Below, piece after piece: positions 30,503 through 39,207 of a stretch of DNA of 48,842 bases. The stretch is from contig JAKSOU010000015.1 in NCBI GenBank assembly GCA_024405435.1, positions 1 to 48,842 of the forward strand, in the 5' to 3' direction. The notes beneath the pieces are model-generated. The model saw only the letters and a program-made list of their open reading frames with translations. It searched no databases and had not been told where the DNA came from. This DNA is from Akkermansia sp. (GTDB taxonomy: Bacteria > Verrucomicrobiota > Verrucomicrobiia > Verrucomicrobiales > Akkermansiaceae). Made by a program: the position numbers and the translations under genes. Each line of letters opens with the position of its first letter. Within the stretch, counting starts at the first letter, position 1.

Positions 30503-31492
30503 CTACTGCTTCTTGTTCTGCTGCGCCTCCATCTCCTTCTTCATGGCGGGCAGCAGCTGCTCGTCGTAGTATTTCAGGTTGGAGCGCAGGCGCTCGGCCA
30601 GCTTGGTGTCCGGTGCAGCGGCCTCCGCCTGGCGGTAGCACTCCACCATCTTGAGCAGCGCGTTGTAGTCCCCGCGGATGAAGGAGCAGCTGTCGCCCAT
30701 GGCGCGCAGGGCGGCCTGTCGCACCTCCGGGTACAGCTCCTTCCTGTCCAGGAATTTCTGCAGCTGTGCCTGCATGGCGGCGATGTCCTGCGGGGTGAAT
30801 TTCCCGGTGAAGGAGGTGAGGATTGCCTCCAGGTCCCTGCCCTGCTGCTTGAGCTCGTCCTGGTTGGCGATGAAGCGAGCGTAGCCGAGGGTGTTCTGGG
30901 GGTCCAGGGTGTTGATTTCCTGCACCACGTCCGGGTACTTGTAGCGGCAGAGCTTGGGGATGGCCTCCAGGCCCTCCGCCAGGGCCTTGGCGCGCTCCAG
31001 GCCCTGCAGGCCTTGCGCCTTGGTGAAGGCGGCATCGCGCGTGGCGCGCAGCTGCTGCACCTTGTCCAGCTCCGCCACGTACTCCTGCACGGTCTGGCGG
31101 GGACTGGCAATCACGCCGAAGGGCTTGCCGTTTTCGTCATGCACCACCACGGTGGGGAAGCCGCCGGTGATGTTGTAGGAGGCGAGCAGGGCCTCGTTGG
31201 CGTCCATCTGCTCCTTGGGCATGGCGGCCACGGCTTCCGGCAGACGCGGGAACACCACCTCCACCAGGAGGTAGCCGTCCTTCGTCAGCTTGTCGAACTC
31301 CGGGGAGTCGAATATCTTGGTGCGCAGGTAGATGCAGGGCGGGCACCATTCCTTGCCGGTGAAATCCAGCAGGATGGTGCGGTGCTGCGCCTGCGCCACG
31401 GGGATGGCGGCCTCCAGGCTCGGGGCTTCCGGCAATGCCGCCGCCAGCCCCGCCGCCCAGACGGCGCCGATGATGCCGAGTGTGGTTTTCAT
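30503..31492 (-). CDS. Exported thioredoxin-fold protein, paralogue 5 (WCPPC)
   Basis: The 329-aa protein has a signal peptide (MKTTLGIIGAVWAAGLAAAL) and DFTGKEWCPPCIYLRTKIFD near residue 50, the WCPPC form typical of TlpA-like reductants. The cis-Pro loop is GGFPTVVVHDENGKPFG. It keeps the DPQNTLGY motif of the family, but its C-terminal helical region differs from the other four. It lies 34 bp after the formate-THF ligase gene with no promoter between, so it is probably expressed with it. Confidence 0.86.
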   Translation of the reverse strand: MKTTLGIIGAVWAAGLAAALPEAPSLEAAIPVAQAQHRTILLDFTGKEWCPPCIYLRTKIFDSPEFDKLTKDGYLLVEVVFPRLPEAVAAMPKEQMDANEALLASYNITGGFPTVVVHDENGKPFGVIASPRQTVQEYVAELDKVQQLRATRDAAFTKAQGLQGLERAKALAEGLEAIPKLCRYKYPDVVQEINTLDPQNTLGYARFIANQDELKQQGRDLEAILTSFTGKFTPQDIAAMQAQLQKFLDRKELYPEVRQAALRAMGDSCSFIRGDYNALLKMVECYRQAEAAAPDTKLAERLRSNLKYYDEQLLPAMKKEMEAQQNKKQ

Positions 31493-31526
31493 GGCGTGGT
31501 GGCGGGTTGATTTTTTTGTTGATGGG

Positions 31527-33164
31527 TTAGCCCTTCATGCCGGTGATGGTGCCGTCCGCCTCCACCTTGATGACCTTGGCGGAGGGTTCCTTCGGCAGTG
31601 CCGGCATGCGCAGGATATCCCCGGTGAGCGCCACCAGGAAGCCCGCGCCGTTCGCTATCTCGAAGTCGCGCACGGTAATGACGAAGCCCTTCGGGCGGCC
31701 CACCACGGTGGCGTCGTCGCTCAGGGAGTTCTGGGTCTTGGCCATGCAGACGGGGAGGTTGGTGAGGCCGTTGCGCTCCATGAGGTCCAGCTTCTTGAGC
31801 GCGGCCTTGGTGAGCACCACGCCGTCCGCGCCGTAAATCTTGCGCGCGATGGTCTCCATGCGCTCCTTGACGGGGATGTCCAGCCCGTAGAGGCACTTGA
31901 AGGGCGGGTTGTCGGCTTTGTCGATGCTCTCCACCACGATGGAGGCGAGCTCCTTGGCACCCTGCCCGCCCTCGCCGAAGACGTTGGCGACGGCGCAGCC
32001 CACGCCCATCTCCGCGCAGAGCTTCTTCACCTCGGCAATCTCCTCCTCGGTGTCGGTGGCGGCGAAGAGGTTGATGGCCACGGTGACCGGGCGGTTGTAC
32101 AGCTTGGCGCTGGTGAGGTGCGCGGCCAGGTTCTCCAGGCCCTTGCGCACGGCCTCCACGTTGGGGGGATCAAGCTCCTTCTTGTTGACGCCGCCGTGCA
32201 TCTTGAGCGCGCGGATGGTGGCCACGATGACGATGGCATCCGGCGAGAGCCCGCTCTGGCGGCACTTGATGTCCAGGAACTTCTCCGCGCCCAGGTCGAA
32301 CGCGAACCCGGCCTCCGTCACGGTGTACTCGCTGCACGCCAGCGCCATGCGCGTGGCCAGCACGGAGTTGCACCCGTGCGCGATGTTGGCGAACGGACCG
32401 CCGTGCACGAACGCGGGCACGCCCTCCAGGCTCTGCACCAGGTTCGGGTTGATGGCGTCCTTCAGGATGGCCAGCATGGAGTCCGTCACGCCGAACTCCT
32501 TTGCGTACACGGCCTCGTCCTCCGCGGTGAAGCCCACCACGATGTTGTCGATGCGGCGGCGCAGGTCATCGAGGCTCTCCGCGAGGCAGAAGCACGCCAT
32601 CACCTCGGATGCCGGGGTGATGTTGAAGCCCTCCTCGCGCGGCACGCCGTTGCGGTTCAGTCCCACCACGATGCTGCGCAGCGAGCGGTCGTTCATGTCG
32701 ATCACGCGCTTCCACGTCACCTTGTTCTGGTCCAGCTTGGTGGTGCGGTAGAACAGCGCGTTGTCGATCACCGCGGAAAGCAGGTTGTTGGCGGAGGTGA
32801 TGGCGGAGAAGTCGCCGTTGAAGCAGAGGTTGATGCTCACGCCGGGCGTGATGGAGGATGCGCCGCCGCCGGTGGCGCCGCCCTTGCGGCCGAACACCGG
32901 GCCCATGGAGGGCTCGCGCAGTGCCAGGCAGGAGCGCTTGCCGATGGCCTGCAAGCCTTGCGCCAGGCCGATGGACACCGTGGTCTTGCCCTCGCCCGCG
33001 GGCGTGGGCGTGAGCGCGCTCACCAGGATGAGGTGCCCCTGCTTGCGGTTCTCCTTCAGGGCAGCAATGTCAACCTTGGCCTTGTCGCGGCCGTAGGGGA
33101 TGATAAACTTCTCATCCAAGCCCAGCTTGGATGCCATCTTGGCAACAAAAGACTCTTCTGTCAT
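31527..33164 (-). CDS. fhs: Formate-tetrahydrofolate ligase
   Basis: The 545-aa enzyme makes 10-formyl-THF from formate, THF and ATP. The P-loop is TPTPAGEGKTT, followed by FGRKGGATGGGASS, the formate/folate loop, and later FAFDLGAEKFLDIKCRQSG and VANVFGEGGQGAKELA. Length is normal for the family. It can feed purN and initiator tRNA formylation. No other Wood-Ljungdahl genes are visible. The ATG lies 6 nt from TAGAGT. Confidence 0.96.
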   Translation of the reverse strand: MTEESFVAKMASKLGLDEKFIIPYGRDKAKVDIAALKENRKQGHLILVSALTPTPAGEGKTTVSIGLAQGLQAIGKRSCLALREPSMGPVFGRKGGATGGGASSITPGVSINLCFNGDFSAITSANNLLSAVIDNALFYRTTKLDQNKVTWKRVIDMNDRSLRSIVVGLNRNGVPREEGFNITPASEVMACFCLAESLDDLRRRIDNIVVGFTAEDEAVYAKEFGVTDSMLAILKDAINPNLVQSLEGVPAFVHGGPFANIAHGCNSVLATRMALACSEYTVTEAGFAFDLGAEKFLDIKCRQSGLSPDAIVIVATIRALKMHGGVNKKELDPPNVEAVRKGLENLAAHLTSAKLYNRPVTVAINLFAATDTEEEIAEVKKLCAEMGVGCAVANVFGEGGQGAKELASIVVESIDKADNPPFKCLYGLDIPVKERMETIARKIYGADGVVLTKAALKKLDLMERNGLTNLPVCMAKTQNSLSDDATVVGRPKGFVITVRDFEIANGAGFLVALTGDILRMPALPKEPSAKVIKVEADGTITGMKG

Positions 33165-33170
33165 GAGTCC

Positions 33171-33199
33171 ACTCTAGCACAACCCCGCCCCCGTGGCAA
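33171..33199 (-). promoter_or_regulatory. Leaderless-type promoter of fhs
   Basis: Minus strand: TTGCCA (33194-33199), 17-bp spacer, TAGAGT (33171-33176), 6 nt, ATG at 33164. Confidence 0.7.
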
Positions 33200-33202
33200 T
33201 CC

Positions 33203-33234
33203 CATTCTTGTTGACGCACATTCTTGTTGACGCA
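33203..33234 (+). repeat. Perfect 16-bp tandem repeat in the fhs/GH16 divergent promoter
   Basis: CATTCTTGTTGACGCA occurs twice head to tail (33203-33218 and 33219-33234). The second copy supplies the -35 TTGACG of the GH16 promoter; the first gives a spare -35. Confidence 0.85.
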
Positions 33235-33255
33235 AGGGGCGCAACGTGGTAGAGG
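33227..33255 (+). promoter_or_regulatory. Leaderless-type promoter of the GH16 gene
   Basis: TTGACG (33227-33232), 17-bp spacer, TAGAGG (33250-33255), 6 nt, ATG at 33262. Confidence 0.65.
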
Positions 33256-33261
33256 GGGGGA

Positions 33262-34113
33262 ATGATGAAACGCATGTTCATTTCCATACTTCCCCTGCTG
33301 GCGGCGCTGCCCGTACTGGCGGGCGGGAACGCCGCGCCCAAGACCCTGCCGGGCGGCTGGGTGCTGGAGTGGAACGACGAGTTCAACGGCTCCAAGCTCG
33401 ACCTCAAGAAATGGCAGCCGGAGCTGGGCGTCATCCGCAACGTGGGTGCCGCCCAAACCTACACGCAGGATTGCATCCAGTTCAAGAACGGCATGCTCGT
33501 GCTCAAGACCGAGGCCAAGGAAACCCCGGTGAGCAATTTCAAGCCCGGCTCCAACAAGTGGTTCGAGCAGCGCAAGACCATGCCCTACAAGAGCGGCTCC
33601 ATCACCACCCAGGGCCTCAAGACCTTCTTCCACGGCCGCTTGGAGGTGCGCGCCAACATCCCCGGCAACAAGGGCGCCTGGCCCGCCATCTGGCTTATCT
33701 GCGAGAACCCCTGGGGCTGGCCGCAATGCGGGGAAATCGACATCATGGAGCACGCCTCCCAGCAGCATGACATGTGCCACGCTACCATCCACTGGGGCAA
33801 AAACGGCGGTGACCAGGACACCTACGCCACCCACCACCCCAAGATCAACGGCCTCACCGGAAACTTCCACCTCTACTGGATGGAGTGGGACGAGAAGCAG
33901 ATACGCCTCGGCGTGGACAAGCAGACCATCACCACCCTCAACACCGACACCGTCACCTACCCGGACGGCCGCAAGCCCTTCGACAAGGGCGGCTACCTCA
34001 TCATCAACACCGCCGTGGGCGGCCCCGGCACCATGACCGAGGCTCCCGACGCCAGCCAGTACCCCTGCCAGTTCCAGGTGGACTACGTGCGGTACTACAC
34101 CAAGGGGAAGTGA
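33262..34113 (+). CDS. Secreted GH16 beta-glucanase (laminarinase-like)
   Basis: The 283-aa protein has a signal peptide (MMKRMFISILPLLAALPVLA) and a GH16 jelly-roll. WVLEWNDEFNGSKLD opens the domain. CGEIDIMEH near residues 157-164 holds the catalytic pair (E-x-D-x-x-E), and the end GGPGTMTEAPDASQYPCQFQ with VDYVRYY is typical. It should cleave beta-1,3 or mixed-linked glucans outside the cytoplasm; the exact substrate cannot be read. It is a single gene followed by a strong terminator hairpin. Confidence 0.94.
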   Translation: MMKRMFISILPLLAALPVLAGGNAAPKTLPGGWVLEWNDEFNGSKLDLKKWQPELGVIRNVGAAQTYTQDCIQFKNGMLVLKTEAKETPVSNFKPGSNKWFEQRKTMPYKSGSITTQGLKTFFHGRLEVRANIPGNKGAWPAIWLICENPWGWPQCGEIDIMEHASQQHDMCHATIHWGKNGGDQDTYATHHPKINGLTGNFHLYWMEWDEKQIRLGVDKQTITTLNTDTVTYPDGRKPFDKGGYLIINTAVGGPGTMTEAPDASQYPCQFQVDYVRYYTKGK

Positions 34114-34178
34114 GGCATCACGCCCACTGTTCCCGCCAGGGAGCGTAGGCGGCGGGGGCGGGGATGAGTGAAGGAAAA

Positions 34179-34211
34179 CCGCCCCGCAAGGCTCATGGCC
34201 ATGCGGGGCGG
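34179..34211. terminator. Strong hairpin between GH16 and PEP-CTERM genes
   Basis: CCGCCCCGCA (34179-34188) and TGCGGGGCGG (34202-34211) pair perfectly, with a 13-nt loop. On the minus strand TTTTCC follows, so it fits a terminator for the PEP-CTERM gene. Confidence 0.75.
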
Positions 34212-34220
34212 GCGATTCAC

Positions 34221-34274
34221 GCGGCGTAGCCGCCTAAATTTTCAAATAGTACATAGTACTTAGTACCTAGTACA
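34221..34274 (-). repeat. Composite element with TAGTACN heptads
   Basis: GCGGC-gta-GCCGC (34221-34233), then AAATTTTCAAA, then TAGTACA, TAGTACT, TAGTACC, TAGTACA. It ends directly at the stop codon of the PEP-CTERM gene. Confidence 0.85.
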
Positions 34275-35027
34275 TTACTTGCGTCGGCGGCGGATGCCCA
34301 GGCCGGCCAGGGCCAGCAGGCCCATCGCCCCGGTGGCGGGTTCCGGCACGGCGCTGTACATAACGGTGCCGCCCACCATGCCGTAGTAGTACTGCACGCC
34401 GCCCATGTTGTTTTGGGTGAAGGAGATGCGCACCTGCTCGCCGGGGGCGACGACGGTGCTGCCCTCCAGCACGTTCTCAAAGGGCGTGAAGTTGAACACG
34501 GCCGTGCCACGGTGCGTCTCGCCGTTGTAGGCAAGCGTGGTGACTACGCCCGCATCCACATCGCTGCCGCCCTGCGGGCGGATGACCAGCCCGGGACCGC
34601 TCAGCACGGGGATGTCCACGTACGTGCCGTCGGTGTTCAGCACCATCACATCGAACGTGATGGCGTTGAGCTGCAGCGCCACGTTTGAGTTGTTGCCGAT
34701 GTAGAAATCCAGCACGTAGAAATCCTTGGACGGCGAGTCCGCGGAGCGCATGGGGAAATCCACAACGTACTTGCCCGCCGCCTCGCCCTCGTCGAAGAAG
34801 GAGACGGGGTTCTTCGTCCAGTCCTGCTGCTCATCCGTGTAGATGCGCGTGCGGTAATACGTGAACGAGAGCGCCTCATCGTCGCTCCCCATCTGCGGGG
34901 AGCCGCCGGGTGCGCTGATGGTCCAGTTGGCCATGCCCACATCACCGGGGGTGAGCGTGGGGGTTGCCCCTCCCTCGGCATACGCCAGGGAGGCCAGTGC
35001 CATGATGGTGGTTACCAGTGTTTTCAT
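34275..35027 (-). CDS. PEP-CTERM sorted secreted protein
   Basis: The 250-aa protein has a short signal peptide (MKTLVTTIMALASLAYA) and a beta-rich acidic body. A classic PEP-CTERM end, AVPEPATGAMGLLALAGLGI followed by RRRRK, is the signal for an exosortase and marks proteins sent to the envelope or matrix. No exosortase gene is in the window. The start at 35027 is chosen for the signal peptide; an upstream frame lacks one. The function of the body is unknown. Confidence 0.85.
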   Translation of the reverse strand: MKTLVTTIMALASLAYAEGGATPTLTPGDVGMANWTISAPGGSPQMGSDDEALSFTYYRTRIYTDEQQDWTKNPVSFFDEGEAAGKYVVDFPMRSADSPSKDFYVLDFYIGNNSNVALQLNAITFDVMVLNTDGTYVDIPVLSGPGLVIRPQGGSDVDAGVVTTLAYNGETHRGTAVFNFTPFENVLEGSTVVAPGEQVRISFTQNNMGGVQYYYGMVGGTVMYSAVPEPATGAMGLLALAGLGIRRRRK

Positions 35028-35246
35028 ATTATCTATGTTTATGTTTACCGCAAACGCCTTGTTCCAAGCGCAGGCGGGGGCCGAATTCTCTCTTGCATAC
35101 CGATTCTTGGCAAGAGCGAATTTGCAATTCCCGCGCAAACAAACCTAATAAATATATATGTTAGCGTCAGCATGGCGAATTCCCGCGTCATTCGTTGAAC
35201 AAACCCCCAACAGCTATCGCGATAATGGCATCATTCGCCCGTTCAT

Positions 35247-35286
35247 CGGCTAATCTGCGGCTAATTATCGGCTAATTAGCCGATAA
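35247..35286. promoter_or_regulatory. Operator of the Fic gene: phased CGGCTAAT repeats and 22-bp palindrome
   Basis: CGGCTAAT occurs at 35247, 35258 and 35269, each 11 bp apart, so all face one side of the helix. The last joins its reverse complement to give a perfect 22-bp palindrome (35265-35286). It ends 4 bp before the -35 of the Fic promoter. Confidence 0.75.
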
Positions 35287-35290
35287 AGTG

Positions 35291-35318
35291 TTGACATCGG
35301 TGCCGGGGTTGGTAGAAT
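35291..35318 (+). promoter_or_regulatory. Leaderless-type promoter of the Fic gene
   Basis: TTGACA (35291-35296), 16-bp spacer, TAGAAT (35313-35318), 6 nt, ATG at 35325. Confidence 0.8.
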
Positions 35319-35324
35319 TCGGGC

Positions 35325-36662
35325 ATGAAACCGAGATCCATACCGCCGAAAGTTCAGGACTACCTCGGGAAGCCGGGGTTCGACCTGATGAAGGTGCTGC
35401 AGGCGGCCAGCGCAGAGGCCAACCGCACGGACCGCTACCTGAACTGGGAGGAAATCCGCTACCGGCACGTGCCGGAGGGCATCACCTGCGAGGAATGGTG
35501 GGTGGGCATCCGCTTCCACCGCATGCAGGCGCGGCGGGACACGCCCATCATGGCCGCCAACGGCGACCCGTTCACGTACGCCTACACCAACCTGCTGGTG
35601 GAGAACCTGCACCGCATCGACCTCTCGGCGGGCGGCACCATGGGCGGCGGTGAGGGAACCGGCGTTTCCGCGGAGGACCGCAACCGCTACCTCATCACCT
35701 CCATCATGGAGGAATCCATCATGTCCAGCCTGCTGGAGGGCGCCGCTGTCACGCGGCGGGAGGCCAAATCCCTGCTGCGCAGCAACCGCAAGCCCGCCAA
35801 CGAGCACGAGCTCATGATCATCAACAACTACCGCACCATGCAGAAAATCCTGGAGTGGCGGGATGAGCCCATGAGCGTGGAGCGCATCCTGGAGCTCCAC
35901 CGCATCGTCACCCAGGGCACGCTGGAGCCGGAGCGCTGCGGCGTGCTGCGCCGGCAGAGCGACAACGTGCGCATCGAGAACAGCGCCACGGGCGAGGTGG
36001 TGCACGTGCCGCCGCCCGCAGACACCCTGCCGCAGCAGATGCAGGCCCTGTGCGATTTCGCCAACGGCGCGGGCGAGCAATACACCCACCCCGTGCTGCG
36101 CGCCATCATCCTGCATTTCTGGATGGCGTACGACCACCCGTTCACGGACGGCAACGGGCGCACGGCGCGCGCGCTGTTCTACTGGTCCATGCTGCACGCG
36201 GGGTTCTGGCTCTTCGAGTACATCTCCATCTCCCATGAAATCCTGAGCCGCCCCAAATCCTACTACAAGGCCTTCCGCGATGCGGAGGAGGACGAAAACG
36301 ACCTCAACTACTTCATCTCCGACCAGCTCCACACCGTGGTGCGCGCCATCGACCAGCTCCACGCCTACGTGGCCGCCAAGGCGCGCGAGCAGAACGACCT
36401 TCTGGGCGGGCTGCGCCTCAACCCCAACTTCAACAGCCGCCAGAAGGCCCTCATCGCCTACATCATGCGCCACCCCGGCGCCGCAACTTCCGTCACCGCA
36501 CACTGCCGGGAGCACGGAACCGTGCGCCAAACCGCCCGCACAGACCTCAACATGCTGGTGGACCTGGGCCTGCTTGCCACCAAGAAGGTAGGCAAGGAAT
36601 TCATCTATTGCCCGGCGGAAAACTTCGGTCAAAGGTTGCAGGAAATCAGCGGGAACAAGTAG
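35325..36662 (+). CDS. Fic-family AMP-transferase with inhibitory helix and winged-helix C-terminus
   Basis: The 445-aa protein carries the Fic core HPFTDGNGRTAR from His271, complete for AMP transfer. An inhibitory helix, SSLLEG with Glu138, lies in the N-terminal half, so this is a self-inhibited class II Fic. The C-terminus (SVTAHCREHGTVRQTARTDL, NMLVDLGLLATKKVGK) is a winged helix likely to bind DNA. The array of operator repeats upstream fits self-control through that domain (inference). No antitoxin gene is beside it, as expected for class II. The target protein is unknown. Confidence 0.92.
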   Translation: MKPRSIPPKVQDYLGKPGFDLMKVLQAASAEANRTDRYLNWEEIRYRHVPEGITCEEWWVGIRFHRMQARRDTPIMAANGDPFTYAYTNLLVENLHRIDLSAGGTMGGGEGTGVSAEDRNRYLITSIMEESIMSSLLEGAAVTRREAKSLLRSNRKPANEHELMIINNYRTMQKILEWRDEPMSVERILELHRIVTQGTLEPERCGVLRRQSDNVRIENSATGEVVHVPPPADTLPQQMQALCDFANGAGEQYTHPVLRAIILHFWMAYDHPFTDGNGRTARALFYWSMLHAGFWLFEYISISHEILSRPKSYYKAFRDAEEDENDLNYFISDQLHTVVRAIDQLHAYVAAKAREQNDLLGGLRLNPNFNSRQKALIAYIMRHPGAATSVTAHCREHGTVRQTARTDLNMLVDLGLLATKKVGKEFIYCPAENFGQRLQEISGNK

Positions 36663-36734
36663 ATGGGCGCGAAAAACAACCGATGGCCTACACGCGCAGC
36701 CCGCGGCATTGTTGCGGTATAACAGACATTGTGC

Positions 36735-36764
36735 TTGAGAGCGGCGGCGGCGGAATGTTAGAAT
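36735..36764 (+). promoter_or_regulatory. Promoter of the amidase pair
   Basis: TTGAGA (36735-36740), 18-bp spacer, TAGAAT (36759-36764), 15 nt to the ATG at 36780. Confidence 0.6.
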
Positions 36765-36779
36765 AGCTGCCCGTTTCCG

Positions 36780-37904
36780 ATGATGAGAGCGCGAACATTG
36801 GCGAGCCTGCTGACGGCCCTTTTCCTTGGGCTGGCGGGGGTGCTGTGCGCCGCGGAGCGCTTCATGCACGCGGAGGTGAACGGGCAGGACTACGTGCGGC
36901 TGTCGGACGTGTGGGCGTTCTACGGGTTCAAGCCCGTGCACGGGCGCGCCGGGTGCGAGAACTACGGCGCCGCCAACCGCGTGGTCTCCGTGCGCCCCGG
37001 CAAGCAGGACTTCTACGTGAACAACTACCGCTACATCCTCTCCTACCCCGTGCAGAACGTGGACGGCACGCTCATGATATCCGCCATCGACATGCAGAAG
37101 CTGGTGGACCCCGTGCTGCGCCCGCAGTATTCCGAGAACGCGGGCACCATCCGCACCGTGGTGCTGGATGCCGGGCACGGCGGGCACGACAGGGGGGCGG
37201 TGAGCGAGTACGCGGTGGAGAAGGATTGCAACCTGGCGGTGGCGCACAAGGTGCGCGCCCTGCTGCAGAGGCGCGGCTACCGCGTGGTGATGACGCGGGA
37301 CCAGGATTTCTTCCTCACGCTGCAGCAGCGGGTGGATATCGCCAACAAGGTGCCAGACTCCATCTTCGTGAGCATCCACCACAACTCCAGCGGCAGCCAC
37401 GCCACCGGAATCGAGACCTTCACCCTGGCGCCGCACGGCACCACCTCCCCCTTCGCGCGCACCCGCCGCACGGAGGACCTCTGCGGCAACAACCAGGACT
37501 GCGAGAACATCGCCCTGGCCACCGCCGTACACAGCCGCGCCATCCGCAACACCGGGGCCGTGGACCGCGGCATCCAGCGCGCGCGCTTCAGCGTGCTCTG
37601 CACCATCCAGCGCCCCGCCATCCTCTTTGAGGGCGGGTTCGTCTCCAATGCCGAGGAGGGCGTGAAAATCACCACCGAGGAATACCAGAACCTGCTGGCC
37701 AACGCCATCGTGGACGGCATCGTCTCCTACAGCAACACCGTGTGCACCAACCGCCCCAAATCCTCCAGAACCGTCAGCACCAGCAAGATCGGCGGCGGCA
37801 GCAAGGGAAATGCCAGGCCCGGCCGCGGACCCCGCGTGCAGACCAGCATCTCCGGCGAGCGCGCACGCAAACTCATGCACACCAACAAAACCAACCGCAA
37901 ATGA
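36780..37904 (+). CDS. N-acetylmuramoyl-L-alanine amidase, tandem copy 1
   Basis: The 374-aa protein has a signal peptide (MMRARTLASLLTALFLGLAG...), a beta-rich N-terminal region (EVNGQDYVRLSDVWAFYGF), and an Amidase_3 domain. Zinc ligands are VVLDAGHGGHDRGA (His near 129), a Glu after EYAVEKD, and SIHHNS; the catalytic Glu lies in ILFEGGFVSN. It cleaves the bond between muramic acid and the stem peptide during cell separation. A basic Ser/Arg-rich tail ends it. Its stop overlaps the start of copy 2 (ATGA). Confidence 0.92.
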   Translation: MMRARTLASLLTALFLGLAGVLCAAERFMHAEVNGQDYVRLSDVWAFYGFKPVHGRAGCENYGAANRVVSVRPGKQDFYVNNYRYILSYPVQNVDGTLMISAIDMQKLVDPVLRPQYSENAGTIRTVVLDAGHGGHDRGAVSEYAVEKDCNLAVAHKVRALLQRRGYRVVMTRDQDFFLTLQQRVDIANKVPDSIFVSIHHNSSGSHATGIETFTLAPHGTTSPFARTRRTEDLCGNNQDCENIALATAVHSRAIRNTGAVDRGIQRARFSVLCTIQRPAILFEGGFVSNAEEGVKITTEEYQNLLANAIVDGIVSYSNTVCTNRPKSSRTVSTSKIGGGSKGNARPGRGPRVQTSISGERARKLMHTNKTNRK

Positions 37905-39070
37905 AACTTCCCTCCCCCATCCTCTCCCTGCTGGCTTGCCTCTGTCTCTACGCCGCGCCCTGCACCGCCGTGACGGGCGACGGCTTCATGTGGCACAACA
38001 CCCGCGTGGGGCAGACGGACTACCTGCCGCTGGACGACCTGCGCAGCTTCTACAAGTTCATCCCCGTGGAAGGCGGCGCGGGCACGCGCACCGTGGGCAA
38101 CGGGGAAATCAACCTCACCTTCGGGCCGGACTCGCGCGACCTGCTGCTCAACGGCATCCGCTGCCGCCTGAGCCACCCCACGCGCCCCGGCGGCCAGGGG
38201 GACCTGCTGGTCTCCAAGGTGGACATGGTGAAACTCATCGACCCCGTGCTGCGCCCCACCTACATCCCGAATCGGCGCGCGGTGCGCACCGTGGTGGTGG
38301 ATGCCGGGCACGGCGGGCATGATGTCGGCACGGTGGGCGCGCAGGTGCGCGAGGCGGACACCACGCTCCTGGTGGCGGCCGCCCTGGGGCGGGAGCTGGA
38401 GAAGCGCGGCTTCCAGGTGCAGTTCACGCACAGCGACAACCGCTACCTCTCCGACCAGCAGCGCGTGGATGCCGCCAACACCGCGCAGGACGCCATCTTC
38501 ATCAGCCTGCACCTCAACAGCGGCCGCAGTGATATCCAGGGCGTGGAAACCTACACCGTGGAACCCGCGGAACCCGGGGCGCAGCCCCTCCCCGGCAACA
38601 GGAACGATGCCGCCAACGCCGCGCTCGCCATCGCCCTGCAATCCTCGCTCGTGCGCCGCTGCGGCGCCGTGGACGGCGGGTTCCGCCGCGCACACTTCAG
38701 CATCCTCAGCTCCGTGGAGTGCCCCGCCGCCCTGGTGGAGCTGGGATACGCCACCCACGGCGCAGAGGGGGCGCTGCTCGCCACGCAGGACTACCAGGCC
38801 TCCCTGGCCAAGGCCCTGGCAGAGGGCGTGGCCACCTTCGCCAAGATGATGGACCCGGAGACTACCCTGCACGAGCGCGAAACCGCCGCCGCGGCACCCG
38901 CACCGCCAGCTGCCGTGAAACCCGCCGCACCCGCGCCCGTGAAACAGGATAAGCCAACGAAACAGGACAAAAACGCGGCAAACACGACTACCTCATCATC
39001 GCGCAACAAGGCCTCCACACGCAAACCAGCCGCGAATCCGCCCCGCCGCAAAGCGTCGGGAGCACGCTAG
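37901..39070 (+). CDS. N-acetylmuramoyl-L-alanine amidase, tandem copy 2
   Basis: This 389-aa paralogue of the preceding gene has a signal peptide (MKLPSPILSLLACLCLYAAP), the same N-terminal module (DYLPLDDLRSFYKFIPVEGG) and an Amidase_3 domain (VVVDAGHGGHDVGTVG, FISLHLNS, LVELGYATH). The second His ligand is in SLHLNS. The C-terminus is a long Ala/Pro/Lys-rich tail, probably a cell-wall binding or linker segment. Translation is coupled to copy 1 by the ATGA overlap. Confidence 0.92.
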   Translation: MKLPSPILSLLACLCLYAAPCTAVTGDGFMWHNTRVGQTDYLPLDDLRSFYKFIPVEGGAGTRTVGNGEINLTFGPDSRDLLLNGIRCRLSHPTRPGGQGDLLVSKVDMVKLIDPVLRPTYIPNRRAVRTVVVDAGHGGHDVGTVGAQVREADTTLLVAAALGRELEKRGFQVQFTHSDNRYLSDQQRVDAANTAQDAIFISLHLNSGRSDIQGVETYTVEPAEPGAQPLPGNRNDAANAALAIALQSSLVRRCGAVDGGFRRAHFSILSSVECPAALVELGYATHGAEGALLATQDYQASLAKALAEGVATFAKMMDPETTLHERETAAAAPAPPAAVKPAAPAPVKQDKPTKQDKNAANTTTSSSRNKASTRKPAANPPRRKASGAR

Positions 39071-39171
39071 GTTTTTGGGTGGACGAAAAACGCTCCGCAA
39101 GGCTCACAGCCAATCGCGCCGTTCTCCAAGTTTCTTTGGGCTGCGCCCGCGCCTGCCAACAAAATATCGCC

Positions 39172-39200
39172 TTGCCTTGCCTGGGGGCGGCTGCTAGAAT
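39172..39200 (+). promoter_or_regulatory. Leaderless-type promoter of parA
   Basis: TTGCCT (39172-39177), 17-bp spacer, TAGAAT (39195-39200), 7 nt, GTG at 39208. Confidence 0.65.
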
Positions 39201-39207
39201 AGCCGCC

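Larger units (their letters stand above)
35028..35324. other. Divergent regulatory region, PEP-CTERM and Fic genes
   Basis: These 297 bp hold no gene. Visible structure: CTCTTGC...GCAAGAG (35090-35096 and 35110-35116) in the PEP-CTERM leader side, an AT-rich stretch near 35140-35165, and the Fic operator and promoter at 35247-35318. No convincing promoter for the PEP-CTERM gene was found. Confidence 0.6.

Noticed and set aside
31332..33230. 632-codon plus-strand frame opposite fhs
   Set aside because: Antisense shadow; fhs has full motif support.
35265..37880. 871-codon minus-strand frame across Fic and amidase genes
   Set aside because: Shadow of two genes with complete catalytic motifs; no domain of its own.
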